Shown here piece after piece: positions 44,651 to 52,986 of a stretch of DNA of 64,000 bases. Below the pieces are notes generated by a model. It did no database searches. It had not been told where the DNA came from and worked only from the letters and a program-made list of their open reading frames with translations. Source of the DNA: an uncultured Flavobacteriaceae bacterium (GTDB lineage: Bacteria; Bacteroidota; Bacteroidia; Flavobacteriales; Flavobacteriaceae); NCBI GenBank assembly GCA_947497245.1, contig CANMFO010000010.1:20700-84699 (forward strand). Reading direction: 5' to 3'. The stretch's first letter is position 1. Each line of letters begins with the position of its first letter. The position numbers and the translations under genes are program-made.

Positions 44651-45980
44651 CTTTGAACATATTTCGTAGTACAAAGGTGAACAGCAGATCGGAATTGTAC
44701 CGTTCGATACGCACCCGAATCCTTTTTCCGTCCCTTTCATTGAGCATCTGCATAATTTCCTGGAGCTTATAACGGTGAACACTTTTGCCGTTTACGGCCA
44801 AGATCACATCACCTTCCTTCAGTCCCGCCGATTCGGCCGGACTTCCGGCCCGTATCCCGGAAACGATGATCTCGGGTACAAGGCTCAGCCTTGTGCGGTT
44901 CTCGAAGAGCAGTTGGACCGTTCCAAAAGAATCGCGCTCCTCGCTCAGGACCACCCCCCGTTTGTCGGCAATACTTTCCGATATATATCGAAGGCCGTCG
45001 TGCTGCAATTCGATACCGCTCATGTTGTAGTGAAAAGGTGTGCTGAAATTACTGTTCTTCCTCAAGGACATCCTTCGATTCGGGTAGTCGAAAACAATAT
45101 TGAAGCGCTTTAGTATTTCACCGCCCATACTGCCATTCCGATCACCCAAATACTTCATATTGCCAAAAGAGGACCTGTCGGGAAAAGCGGCCTTGGCATC
45201 CTTCAAAACAAAGCTGCCGATCTTGATGCCGTGCACCATGGTGCGTTTTCCGAATATATTGCCGCTGAGCCCCTTGCCAAGAAAGTCGTCATAATTTTTG
45301 GAGGGGATGCCAATTTCCTCATTTTCGAAGAGCCAGATGGCGTCACTACTGCCCGAATCAACCAGTAATTTGACCGGTATTTTTTCCTTATCGCCCATGA
45401 ACACCTCGCCATTTACATAGGCTTTTCTCCTAATGATCGATAAGGGGAGGGTCTCGTACCGTCCCTTCTCCTTATGCCGGTACAATTTGGGATCGTGGAA
45501 CTTGATCGACTTGTTGGCGTAGTTGATATCGACCACAAAATCCCGGAACAGGTCATAGCCGATGATTCCATGCACGGGTATGCCCAAGCTCGGGGAAAAG
45601 TTCATGTCGTTGTCCAACACCACGAAGAGCTGCTGGTCCCTGCTTTCGATATCGCCCATTTTGAAAAAATTGTTCTTGGAACTCAGCGCCTTAATGGGCT
45701 CGCCATCACCCAGACCGTTTATGGTGATTTCGCTAACATTGTTGATCTGTATGGAGTCTTGATCGGTTAGATTGAACAGGATGGGTTTCCCCACGCCCGA
45801 GTCAAGAATGAAGGAAAGCGGACTGCCGTTGACCTCCATCGGGATAATGATAAGGTTGTTGATCAATTGAAACCTTACCTTTTGGTGCTTCTGACCATCG
45901 GGCAGCACAAAACGCTGTGCGGTTCCAAAAAAAGGAACGCTCAGGCATGCTATCGAAAAAATCAACAAAAAACGTTTCAA
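44640..45980 (-). CDS. Secreted retropepsin-like aspartyl protease with PDZ domain
   Basis: A 446-residue exported protein. After a signal peptide (1-21), two retropepsin-type half domains carry FILDSGVGKPIL and KLLVDSGSSDAIW, both with the D-S-G aspartate motif, followed by a PDZ domain (about 360-440, GSPAESAGLKEGDVILAVNGKSV). Such aspartyl-PDZ proteins are frequent in flavobacteria; targets are unknown. A possible -7-like TAACTTTA lies at 46010-46017 on the minus strand. Confidence 0.85.
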   Translation of the reverse strand: MKRFLLIFSIACLSVPFFGTAQRFVLPDGQKHQKVRFQLINNLIIIPMEVNGSPLSFILDSGVGKPILFNLTDQDSIQINNVSEITINGLGDGEPIKALSSKNNFFKMGDIESRDQQLFVVLDNDMNFSPSLGIPVHGIIGYDLFRDFVVDINYANKSIKFHDPKLYRHKEKGRYETLPLSIIRRKAYVNGEVFMGDKEKIPVKLLVDSGSSDAIWLFENEEIGIPSKNYDDFLGKGLSGNIFGKRTMVHGIKIGSFVLKDAKAAFPDRSSFGNMKYLGDRNGSMGGEILKRFNIVFDYPNRRMSLRKNSNFSTPFHYNMSGIELQHDGLRYISESIADKRGVVLSEERDSFGTVQLLFENRTRLSLVPEIIVSGIRAGSPAESAGLKEGDVILAVNGKSVHRYKLQEIMQMLNERDGKRIRVRIERYNSDLLFTFVLRNMFKEKP

Positions 45981-46132
45981 CTTTATTGTTATTAGGCATT
46001 TAGCTCTTCTAAAGTTAGTGATTTTTTCCCTTATTGCCTTTGTTAATTAACATAATGTAAGTAGGACAAATAACACGGCCTTCTATTGCTTTGTCCATTT
46101 TGATTTCCCATTTTTGTGGTAAATCTATGTAA

Positions 46133-47323
46133 ATGCCAGATGTATCCAAAAAAGGGCTGGCCATGCCCGAATCCCCCATACGAAAATTGGTGCCTTTTGC
46201 CGAGGAGGCCAAAAAAAAGGGAGCGAACGTGATTCACTTGAATATCGGACAGCCCGACATCAAAACCCCGCAAGTAGCCCTGGATGCTGTGAAGAACAAT
46301 ACATTGGAAGTGCTGGAATACAGCAGGACGGAAGGTTCCGAGACCTATCGCGAAAAATTGGCGGCCTATTACGCCAAGAACGACATTGTGGTATCGGCTG
46401 GGGACATCGTTGTCACCACGGGGGGTTCCGAAGCCCTGTCCTTTGCAATGGGAAGTATAGCCGACCCAGGGGACGAGATCATTGTTCCGGAACCCTTTTA
46501 TGCCAACTACAATGGGTTTGCCACCGCGAACAACATAAAAGTGGTGCCCGTGGTATCGAGCATGGACAACAATTTCGCTCTTCCACCCCTTGCCGAATTT
46601 GAGAAACTTATAGGTCCGAAGACCAGGGCCATCCTCATCTGCAACCCCGGCAATCCCACCGGATACCTGTACAGTAGGGAGGAAATCAAGCAACTTGCCG
46701 ATATGGTCCAAAGACACCAGCTTTTCCTTGTGGCCGATGAGGTATACCGGGAGTTTGTCTATGATGGTAGGGAGCATTATTCCATATTGCGGGAACCCGG
46801 GCTGGAAGAGCACGCCATCGTCGTGGATTCCGTTTCAAAAAGGTACAGCATGTGCGGTGCGCGGGTTGGGTGCCTGGTTTCCAAAAACCGGCAGCTGATC
46901 CAAACTGCCATCAAATTTGCCCAGGCTCGTCTATCGCCCCCGACCTATGCCCAATTGGCCAGTGAAGCGGCCCTGGAGACCCCACAGCGCTATTTTGATG
47001 ATGTAAAACGGGAATATACAGGACGGAGGGACCTGCTCATATCCGAACTTGAAAAAATCGATGGGGTAAGGGTCGGAAGGCCACAGGGGGCCTTTTACTG
47101 CATTGCGGAGCTGCCGATCGCCGATGCCGGTGATTTTGCCCAATGGCTCCTGGAAGATTTCAGGCTAAACAATGAAACCGTAATGGTGGCCCCGGCCGAT
47201 GGTTTCTACGCCTCCTCCGGTCTGGGCAAAAACCAGGTCCGAATTGCCTATGTCCTTGACAGGGAGCGCTTAAAAAGGGCCGTGGACATACTAAAGGAAG
47301 CCCTGAAAAGTTATATAGGCTGA
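46133..47323 (+). CDS. Class I PLP-dependent aminotransferase
   Basis: A 396-residue aminotransferase of fold type I. The PLP lysine lies in SVSKRYSMCGARVG, upstream is NPGNPTGYLYSREEI with the substrate-binding Asn, and the C-terminal arginine motif QVRIAY is present. Annotated homologues are usually called aspartate or aromatic aminotransferase; specificity cannot be read by eye. murB starts on its last base (TGATG overlap). Confidence 0.9.
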   Translation: MPDVSKKGLAMPESPIRKLVPFAEEAKKKGANVIHLNIGQPDIKTPQVALDAVKNNTLEVLEYSRTEGSETYREKLAAYYAKNDIVVSAGDIVVTTGGSEALSFAMGSIADPGDEIIVPEPFYANYNGFATANNIKVVPVVSSMDNNFALPPLAEFEKLIGPKTRAILICNPGNPTGYLYSREEIKQLADMVQRHQLFLVADEVYREFVYDGREHYSILREPGLEEHAIVVDSVSKRYSMCGARVGCLVSKNRQLIQTAIKFAQARLSPPTYAQLASEAALETPQRYFDDVKREYTGRRDLLISELEKIDGVRVGRPQGAFYCIAELPIADAGDFAQWLLEDFRLNNETVMVAPADGFYASSGLGKNQVRIAYVLDRERLKRAVDILKEALKSYIG

Positions 47324-48339
47324 TGCACATCCAGAAAAACAAATCCCTTAAATCGTACAACACCTTCGGAATCGAGGCCAAGGCCAAATATTTCTGCTCG
47401 GTGGGTTCCGTGGAGGATCTGGAAAAGGTGCTGAAATTAAAGGAATATCCCGAAAAAATCGTTCTTGGCGGAGGCAGTAATATATTGATCACCCAAGATA
47501 TCGAGGCCTTGGTACTGCATATCGATATCAAGGGAAAACAGGTGGTCGCTGAAAATGACGATGAGGTGCTCCTTAAGGTGATGGCCGGTGAAAACTGGCA
47601 CGAAACGGTACTGTGGTCCCTGGAGCAAAATTATGGTGGTCTTGAGAATATGTCGCTGATCCCTGGAAATACCGGAACCGCCCCCATCCAGAACATCGGA
47701 GCGTACGGCGTGGAACTCAAGGACAGCTTTGTAAGCTGTGAAGCCATGGCGGTGCAGACGCAAAAATTGGAGATTTTCAGTAAGGAAACCTGCCAATTTG
47801 GTTATAGGGACTCCTTTTTTAAAAACGAGGGCAAGGGAAAATACATCATCACCTCGGTCACTTTCAAACTATCGAAAAGAGACCACCGGACAAATACCCA
47901 ATATGGGGCCATCGAAGGGGAATTACTAAAGAAGAACATCCAAGACCCCACCATTCAGCAAATTTCAGATGCCGTAATAGCCATCCGGCAACGCAAGTTA
48001 CCGGACCCCCAGGTGCTGGGCAATAGCGGCAGTTTCTTCAAAAACCCCGTGGTCGATCGAGCCACGTTCGCACAGTTTTCCTCCTCCTATCCAAATGCCC
48101 CCTACTATAAGATTTCGGATGACGCCTTTAAAATCCCTGCGGGATGGCTGATAGAACAATGCGGGTATAAGGGAAAACGCTTCGGGGATGCTGGGATACA
48201 TAAAAACCAGGCCTTGGTCCTCGTAAATCACGGAAATGCCACAGGACGCGATATCCTGGCCCTGGCGGAACGGATCATGGCCATAGTTTCAGAAACTTTC
48301 GGCATTCAGATTTCACCCGAGGTGAACATCATGGGGTGA
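47323..48339 (+). CDS. murB: UDP-N-acetylmuramate dehydrogenase
   Basis: A 338-residue FAD enzyme that reduces UDP-GlcNAc-enolpyruvate in peptidoglycan synthesis. The FAD-binding LGGGSNILIT, the signature GGLENMSLIPGNTGTAPIQNIGAYGVE, the proton-donor Ser in NSGSFFKNP and the C-terminal Glu in SPEVNIMG are intact. It is the type I form by length. It overlaps the aminotransferase gene by 1 bp. Confidence 0.95.
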   Translation: MHIQKNKSLKSYNTFGIEAKAKYFCSVGSVEDLEKVLKLKEYPEKIVLGGGSNILITQDIEALVLHIDIKGKQVVAENDDEVLLKVMAGENWHETVLWSLEQNYGGLENMSLIPGNTGTAPIQNIGAYGVELKDSFVSCEAMAVQTQKLEIFSKETCQFGYRDSFFKNEGKGKYIITSVTFKLSKRDHRTNTQYGAIEGELLKKNIQDPTIQQISDAVIAIRQRKLPDPQVLGNSGSFFKNPVVDRATFAQFSSSYPNAPYYKISDDAFKIPAGWLIEQCGYKGKRFGDAGIHKNQALVLVNHGNATGRDILALAERIMAIVSETFGIQISPEVNIMG

Positions 48340-48375
48340 AGCGGCTACGATCCGGGTGTGATCGTTGTCCAAAAA

Positions 48376-48406
48376 ATAACCCCCGAAGAATATCTTCAGG
48401 GGTTAT
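48376..48406. terminator. Hairpin downstream of murB
   Basis: A long stem with outer arms ATAACCCC/GGGGTTAT and inner arms GAAGA/TCTTC. The T-tract is on the minus-strand side (the plus-strand sequence before it is AAAAA), so its orientation is opposite to murB; it may still act as an mRNA 3' end. Confidence 0.4.
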
Positions 48407-48429
48407 ACCAAACCAAACTAACCAAAAAC

Positions 48430-48458
48430 TAAATGTACAATTACCAGTTGTACATTTA
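48430..48458. promoter_or_regulatory. Inverted repeat 1 upstream of ECF sigma gene
   Basis: Perfect 11-bp arms TAAATGTACAA/TTGTACATTTA around a 7-bp spacer, 127 bp before the sigma factor ATG. Confidence 0.45.
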
Positions 48459-48475
48459 TCCAATTAAAATTTTTC

Positions 48476-48516
48476 TAAACGCTACCTTAACAATCAATTT
48501 TATAAATTAGCGTTTA
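48476..48516. promoter_or_regulatory. Inverted repeat 2 upstream of ECF sigma gene
   Basis: Perfect 9-bp arms TAAACGCTA (48476-48484) and TAGCGTTTA (48508-48516) with a 23-bp spacer, 69 bp before the ATG. Confidence 0.4.
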
Positions 48517-48584
48517 CCTATATACGGTTTGGATCACAAGATCGGATGCCCCGGCCTTAAAAAAATTGAAAACCCCCTTACCTT

Positions 48585-49154
48585 ATGAGCACACTTCTTG
48601 AAAAGCACATAGTAGAACTGCTTCAAGAGCGAAATGAAAAAGCCATTTCCCTTTTGTACGAACATTACGGGGATACGCTTTTCGGGGTGGCCAACAAAGT
48701 GGTGAGGGATGAGGAACTGGCCCAGGATGTACTGCAGGAGAGCTTCATTAAAATATGGAAGAAATCCGATTCGTACGACCCCACAAAGGCAAAACTGTTC
48801 ACCTGGCTTTTCCGTATCACAAGAAACACGGCCATTGACAAACTAAGAAGTGCCAACACGAAAACCGATAAAGAAATCCAAATTGATGTTTCGAACGTAT
48901 ATAACCTAGGTGTCGACAGTATCAGACCGGAGTTCATGGACGTTCGGGAGAACTTGGACAAAATAGAGACCAAGTACCAGATTGTACTGGAAGCCCTCTT
49001 TTTTCAGGGGATGACACAGCAGGAAGCCAGTGAAGAACTGGACATCCCGTTGGGAACCATCAAATCCAGGCTAAAGATCGGGCTAAGGGAACTGAAAAAG
49101 ATCTATGGGCCATCGATATTGTTGACCATATTGCTGAACCTAAACATGATATAA
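48585..49154 (+). CDS. ECF-type RNA polymerase sigma factor
   Basis: A 189-residue sigma-70 family protein with region 2 (about 20-90, LYEHYGDTLFGVANKVVRDEELAQDVLQESFIKIWKK and FTWLFRITRNTAIDKLR) and region 4 (about 125-180, ALFFQGMTQQEASEELDIPLGTIKSRLKIGLRELKK). Region 3 is absent, as in ECF factors. The gene is followed, after 75 bp, by a membrane protein with an anti-sigma layout, and is preceded by two inverted repeats, so the pair is likely to respond to an outside signal. Confidence 0.9.
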   Translation: MSTLLEKHIVELLQERNEKAISLLYEHYGDTLFGVANKVVRDEELAQDVLQESFIKIWKKSDSYDPTKAKLFTWLFRITRNTAIDKLRSANTKTDKEIQIDVSNVYNLGVDSIRPEFMDVRENLDKIETKYQIVLEALFFQGMTQQEASEELDIPLGTIKSRLKIGLRELKKIYGPSILLTILLNLNMI

Positions 49155-49229
49155 TTGTAAAACAGGGGCATTGCACGGTTAAAAAAGTGCGTTGCGGACC
49201 AACCCTGAAAAACAAATAAGACGTAACAG

Positions 49230-49988
49230 ATGAAAGATAAGATTAAAATATTCTTGGATTCGGACCTGTTGGAAAAATACCTGCTTGGTTCCACCTCAGA
49301 TCAGGAAAACCTTCAAGTGGAACGGTACATTGCCATGCATCCGGAGGTAAGGGAGACTTATGCTGAACTTCAGGACAATCTGGAGGCTTTCGCCAAAATG
49401 CATGCCCTAAAGACTCCTGAAGGGCTTAAAGAGAAGATTTTGGCCAGGATCAAATCGGAAAATGTCGGTAGAAGACGTTTTTTCCGATATGCCATCGCTG
49501 CCAGTTTCGCCACCCTGCTTTTTGCAGGGGCTTCCTACTTCTTTTGGGAACAGAACCAGAACCTTCAGCAGGAAAACGCCATCGTGACCAATCAGATAAA
49601 GGTTTTGGAAGCGGATATGAGGGAGCAGTTGGAGGATGTAAGGAACCAATTTATAGTCCTTCAGAACCCCCAGACCAAAAGGTATCACGTAAAGGGCAAT
49701 ACAAAGGCCAGGGAATTGAAGGCGGTCGCCTATATCAATCCGGTCAAAAAGCTCTCTTACATCAACGTGAGCAAGTTGCCAAACCTTCCTGAAAACCAAT
49801 GTTTCCAGATGTGGGCGGAGGTAAACGGCAAAATGTTGAACCTTGGCGTCATTGAAGAGGCGTCGGATAAGGACAAATTATTGGCCCTACCCTATGCGGA
49901 TCAAGCAGTGGGCTATATCACAATAGAACCCAAAGGGGGAAACGAAACCCCCACGGTCGAAAATATCGTTGCGAACATTGCGTATTGA
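49230..49988 (+). CDS. Anti-sigma factor (RskA-like) membrane protein
   Basis: A 252-residue protein: cytoplasmic N-terminal anti-sigma helix (LEKYLLGSTSDQENLQVERYI, about 14-34, a ZAS-like layout), one membrane helix (about 87-107, FRYAIAASFATLLFAGASYFF), a periplasmic coiled coil and a C-terminal RskA-type domain (NPVKKLSYINVSKLPNLPENQCFQMWAEVNGK and onward). It should hold the upstream ECF sigma factor inactive. A terminator follows after 25 bp. Confidence 0.88.
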   Translation: MKDKIKIFLDSDLLEKYLLGSTSDQENLQVERYIAMHPEVRETYAELQDNLEAFAKMHALKTPEGLKEKILARIKSENVGRRRFFRYAIAASFATLLFAGASYFFWEQNQNLQQENAIVTNQIKVLEADMREQLEDVRNQFIVLQNPQTKRYHVKGNTKARELKAVAYINPVKKLSYINVSKLPNLPENQCFQMWAEVNGKMLNLGVIEEASDKDKLLALPYADQAVGYITIEPKGGNETPTVENIVANIAY

Positions 49989-50013
49989 CAAGGTTCCACC
50001 AACGTAAAAGTAC

Positions 50014-50045
50014 AGCCCTGGCATGGTCGCCGGGGCTTTATTTTT
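50014..50045 (+). terminator. Intrinsic terminator after the anti-sigma gene
   Basis: Nine-base arms AGCCCTGGC/GCCGGGGCT with one mismatch, followed by TTTATTTTT. Confidence 0.75.
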
Positions 50046-50069
50046 GTACCTTTGTCAAAATTCATAAAG

Positions 50070-50276
50070 ATGATGCTTTTTTTCCTTACCATAGGTTTGT
50101 TGGCGGTGGCGTTCATGGGTATCGCCATAAAAATATGGTCTAAAAAAGATGGCAAATTCGCAGGAACCTGTGCCAGCCAAAGCCCATTTTTGAACAAAGA
50201 AGGAGAGGCCTGCGGTATGTGCGGCAAACTACCCGGCGAGCAAGATTGCCGTAAGGATACGGCTACCCTTCCATAA
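50070..50276 (+). CDS. Small cysteine-rich membrane protein, NqrM-like
   Basis: A 68-residue protein with one N-terminal membrane helix (about 3-23) and a short tail with five Cys (C-ASQ, EACGMCGKLPGEQDC). The layout resembles the (Na+)-NQR maturation protein NqrM (DUF539), which delivers iron to the NQR complex; no nqr gene is in the window, so this is tentative. I start at ATG 50070; an in-frame TTG at 50052 is possible. Confidence 0.6.
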   Translation: MMLFFLTIGLLAVAFMGIAIKIWSKKDGKFAGTCASQSPFLNKEGEACGMCGKLPGEQDCRKDTATLP

Positions 50277-50319
50277 TCACGGTACCGCGGTTCTTAGCAC
50301 CGTTTTTAAATATTTTTTT

Positions 50320-50880
50320 TTGGATAAATCCGGCGACACACTTGAGGACACCATTAAAAAGGCCAAGTTGGGCAATCAAATTGCCTTTAGCAACCTATTG
50401 GACACCTTTTGGAACGATGTGTACGGTTTTCAGTTAAAACGTACACAGAATGAAAACGATGCCGAGGACATCAGCATACAGACCTTTTCCAAAGCCTTCG
50501 ACAAAATTGCCTCCTATGATGAGTCGTTTGGATTCAAGACCTGGTTGGTCACCATTTCCAAGAACATCCACATAGATCTCGTCAGGAAACGAAAACGCGA
50601 TGTTATGGAGACCGACGGAAACGGGGAAGCGATCAAAAAAGTATTGGACGATGCCCCGACCGCGGAAGATCAATTGATCACGGAACAGAATTTGGCGACC
50701 CTGTTACAGTACATCAAAAAACTAAAGCCCCATTATCAAGAGGTGATCAACTTGAGGTACTTCCAAGAACTCAGCTATGCCGATATGGCGGAACGGCTTG
50801 AGGAACCGGTGAACAACATCAAGGTAAAACTGCTCCGGGCAAAAAAGTTGCTGGCAGAGGTCATTGCAAACCGTTCCTAG
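50320..50880 (+). CDS. RNA polymerase ECF sigma factor (second copy)
   Basis: A 186-residue sigma-70 family protein with region 2 (about 18-85, LDTFWNDVYGFQLKRTQNENDAEDISIQTFSKAFDKI, FKTWLVTISKNIHIDLVRKRKR) and region 4 (about 125-182, LKPHYQEVINLRYFQELSYADMAERLEEPVNNIKVKLLRAKKLL). The only usable start is TTG 50320; no ATG or GTG is in frame upstream. Translation may therefore be weak by design. It is not near an anti-sigma gene of its own; lipA follows after 95 bp. Confidence 0.88.
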   Translation: MDKSGDTLEDTIKKAKLGNQIAFSNLLDTFWNDVYGFQLKRTQNENDAEDISIQTFSKAFDKIASYDESFGFKTWLVTISKNIHIDLVRKRKRDVMETDGNGEAIKKVLDDAPTAEDQLITEQNLATLLQYIKKLKPHYQEVINLRYFQELSYADMAERLEEPVNNIKVKLLRAKKLLAEVIANRS

Positions 50881-50953
50881 GTCTTGAAATCCAAAGTGCC
50901 AAATTGTAGCTTCCAAACCCCGACTTGCGCTGGTCAATCCCCTATTTTGTTCG

Positions 50954-50961
50954 TATATTTG
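50954..50961 (+). promoter_or_regulatory. Candidate -7 promoter box for lipA
   Basis: TATATTTG matches TAnnTTTG, 14 bp before the lipA ATG. The -33 box is weak. Confidence 0.5.
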
Positions 50962-50975
50962 CTTAAAATTCCTAT

Positions 50976-51854
50976 ATGAGCAGCGATTCCACAACAAGTG
51001 TAGCACCCCCGCCGGAGAGAAAGCCCAAATGGCTCAGGGTAAAGCTCCCCACGGGCAAAAAATACACCCAATTGCGTGGATTGGTCGAAAAATACGACCT
51101 ACATACCATTTGCACCTCTGGAAGCTGTCCCAATATGGGGGAATGTTGGGGTGAGGGCACGGCCACTTTCATGATTTTGGGGAATATTTGTACCCGATCT
51201 TGTGGTTTTTGCGGGGTAAAGACGGGTAGGCCCGAAAACGTCGATTGGGCAGAACCTGAAAAAGTGGCCCGCTCGATCAAGATTATGGGCATACGCCATG
51301 CCGTGATCACCTCTGTGGACCGGGACGATTTAAAGGATATGGGCTCCATTATTTGGGCGGAAACGGTGAAGGCCATCCGGAGAATGAACCCGAACACCAC
51401 CTTGGAAACCTTGATCCCCGATTTTCAGGGCATTGAAAGGCACCTCGACCGTATTGTCGAAGTAAAGCCAGAGGTGGTATCCCATAATATGGAAACGGTC
51501 AAACGACTTACCCGGGAGGTACGGATCCAGGCCAAATATGAGCGTAGCCTGGAAGTACTCCGCTATTTGGGCGCCAATGGCATCAACCGCACAAAATCGG
51601 GTATTATGCTGGGCCTGGGCGAACTTGAGGAAGAGGTGGTCGAAACCATGGCCGATCTTAGAAAGGCTCAGGTCGATGTGGTGACCATTGGGCAATATCT
51701 GCAACCTTCCAAAAAACACTTGCCAGTGAAAGAATTTATCCTTCCCGAGCAATTCAAAAAATACGAGGAAATAGGTCTGGAAATGGGGTTCCGACACGTG
51801 GAGAGCGGGGCACTGGTACGATCTTCCTATAAAGCGCACAAGCATATCGATTGA
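50976..51854 (+). CDS. lipA: Lipoyl synthase
   Basis: A 292-residue radical-SAM enzyme that inserts two sulfurs into octanoyl groups. The auxiliary cluster cysteines Cys46, Cys51 and Cys57 ([12 protein letters not shown]), the radical-SAM cysteines Cys72, Cys76 and Cys79 (CTRSCGFC) and the C-terminal RSSY motif, which completes the auxiliary cluster, are all present. It is full length. Confidence 0.97.
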   Translation: MSSDSTTSVAPPPERKPKWLRVKLPTGKKYTQLRGLVEKYDLHTICTSGSCPNMGECWGEGTATFMILGNICTRSCGFCGVKTGRPENVDWAEPEKVARSIKIMGIRHAVITSVDRDDLKDMGSIIWAETVKAIRRMNPNTTLETLIPDFQGIERHLDRIVEVKPEVVSHNMETVKRLTREVRIQAKYERSLEVLRYLGANGINRTKSGIMLGLGELEEEVVETMADLRKAQVDVVTIGQYLQPSKKHLPVKEFILPEQFKKYEEIGLEMGFRHVESGALVRSSYKAHKHID

Positions 51855-51975
51855 ATATCGTTCTTGAAAGTACAATGAAATAACCTGATATTTACCCCCA
51901 AAGACAAACATGCAGCTTCGTCGTGAACTCCCCACCAGGGCGGACATTGCAACTTTGGATTTACCTACTTGCCCA

Positions 51976-52986
51976 ATGAAGCAAATTAATATTGGTATCA
52001 ATGGTTTTGGAAGAATCGGCCGTACGTTGTTCCGGTTATTGACAAAAAGCCCACATATCAGGGTGGTTGCCATCAACGACCTATCAGACCCGCGAACCTT
52101 GGCCCACCTACTCAAATACGATAGTATCCACGGGGTATTTGATGGAAACATTACCCATGATGACGCGCATATTTCGGTAAATGGGAGCCCAGTGGCCATG
52201 ATGCAGTTCGATAGACCCGACAAAATCGATTGGTCGGCCCATCAAGTGGATATTGTCGTCGAGTCCACCGGAAAGTTCAAGGACAGGAAGGCATTGCAAC
52301 ACCATTTGGACAATGGGGCTAAAAAAGTGATCTTATCCGTTCCGCCAGCGGACGATTCCATAAAAATGGTCGTTTTCGGTATCAACCAGGACAGCCTTGT
52401 CCCTGAGGACCATATTATCTCGAATGCCTCCTGTACGACCAACAATGCCGCCCCCATGATCAAAGTGATCCATGACCTCTGTGGTATTGAACAGGCCTAT
52501 ATCACCACCGTTCACTCCTACACCACCGACCAAAGCCTTCACGATCAGCCCCATCACGACCTGAGAAGGGCCAGGGCGGCCTCGCAATCCATAGTGCCCA
52601 CCACCACAGGGGCGGCGAAGGCGCTTACTAAGATTTTTCCAGAATTGGCAGGGGTCATAGGCGGTTGTGGCATCCGTGTACCGGTACCCAACGGTTCCCT
52701 GACCGATATTACATGCAATGTGAAAAGGGCGACCTCAATCCAGGAAATAAATGATACTTTTGCTAGAATTTCGGATAAAGAACTGAAAAACATACTTTTA
52801 TATACCGAAGACCCAATAGTTTCTATCGATATAAACAATAGTTGCCACTCTTGTACGTTTGATTCTCAGATGACTTCTGTAATCGGCAGGATGGTCAAAA
52901 TTATCGGGTGGTACGACAACGAAACGGGATATTGCAGCAGGATTGTGGATCTTATTGACCTAATAAAGGATAAAAAATTCATTTGA
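51976..52986 (+). CDS. gap: Glyceraldehyde-3-phosphate dehydrogenase, type I
   Basis: A 336-residue NAD enzyme of glycolysis. NAD-binding NGFGRIGR (9-16), catalytic Cys153 in SNASCTTN and His180 in TVHSYTTDQ are present. I start at ATG 51976, giving the family N-terminus MKQINIGINGFGRIG; an in-frame ATG at 51910 would add 22 residues not like the family. A hybrid histidine kinase gene overlaps the stop codon by 4 bp. Genomes of this group often hold more than one gap gene. Confidence 0.95.
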   Translation: MKQINIGINGFGRIGRTLFRLLTKSPHIRVVAINDLSDPRTLAHLLKYDSIHGVFDGNITHDDAHISVNGSPVAMMQFDRPDKIDWSAHQVDIVVESTGKFKDRKALQHHLDNGAKKVILSVPPADDSIKMVVFGINQDSLVPEDHIISNASCTTNNAAPMIKVIHDLCGIEQAYITTVHSYTTDQSLHDQPHHDLRRARAASQSIVPTTTGAAKALTKIFPELAGVIGGCGIRVPVPNGSLTDITCNVKRATSIQEINDTFARISDKELKNILLYTEDPIVSIDINNSCHSCTFDSQMTSVIGRMVKIIGWYDNETGYCSRIVDLIDLIKDKKFI

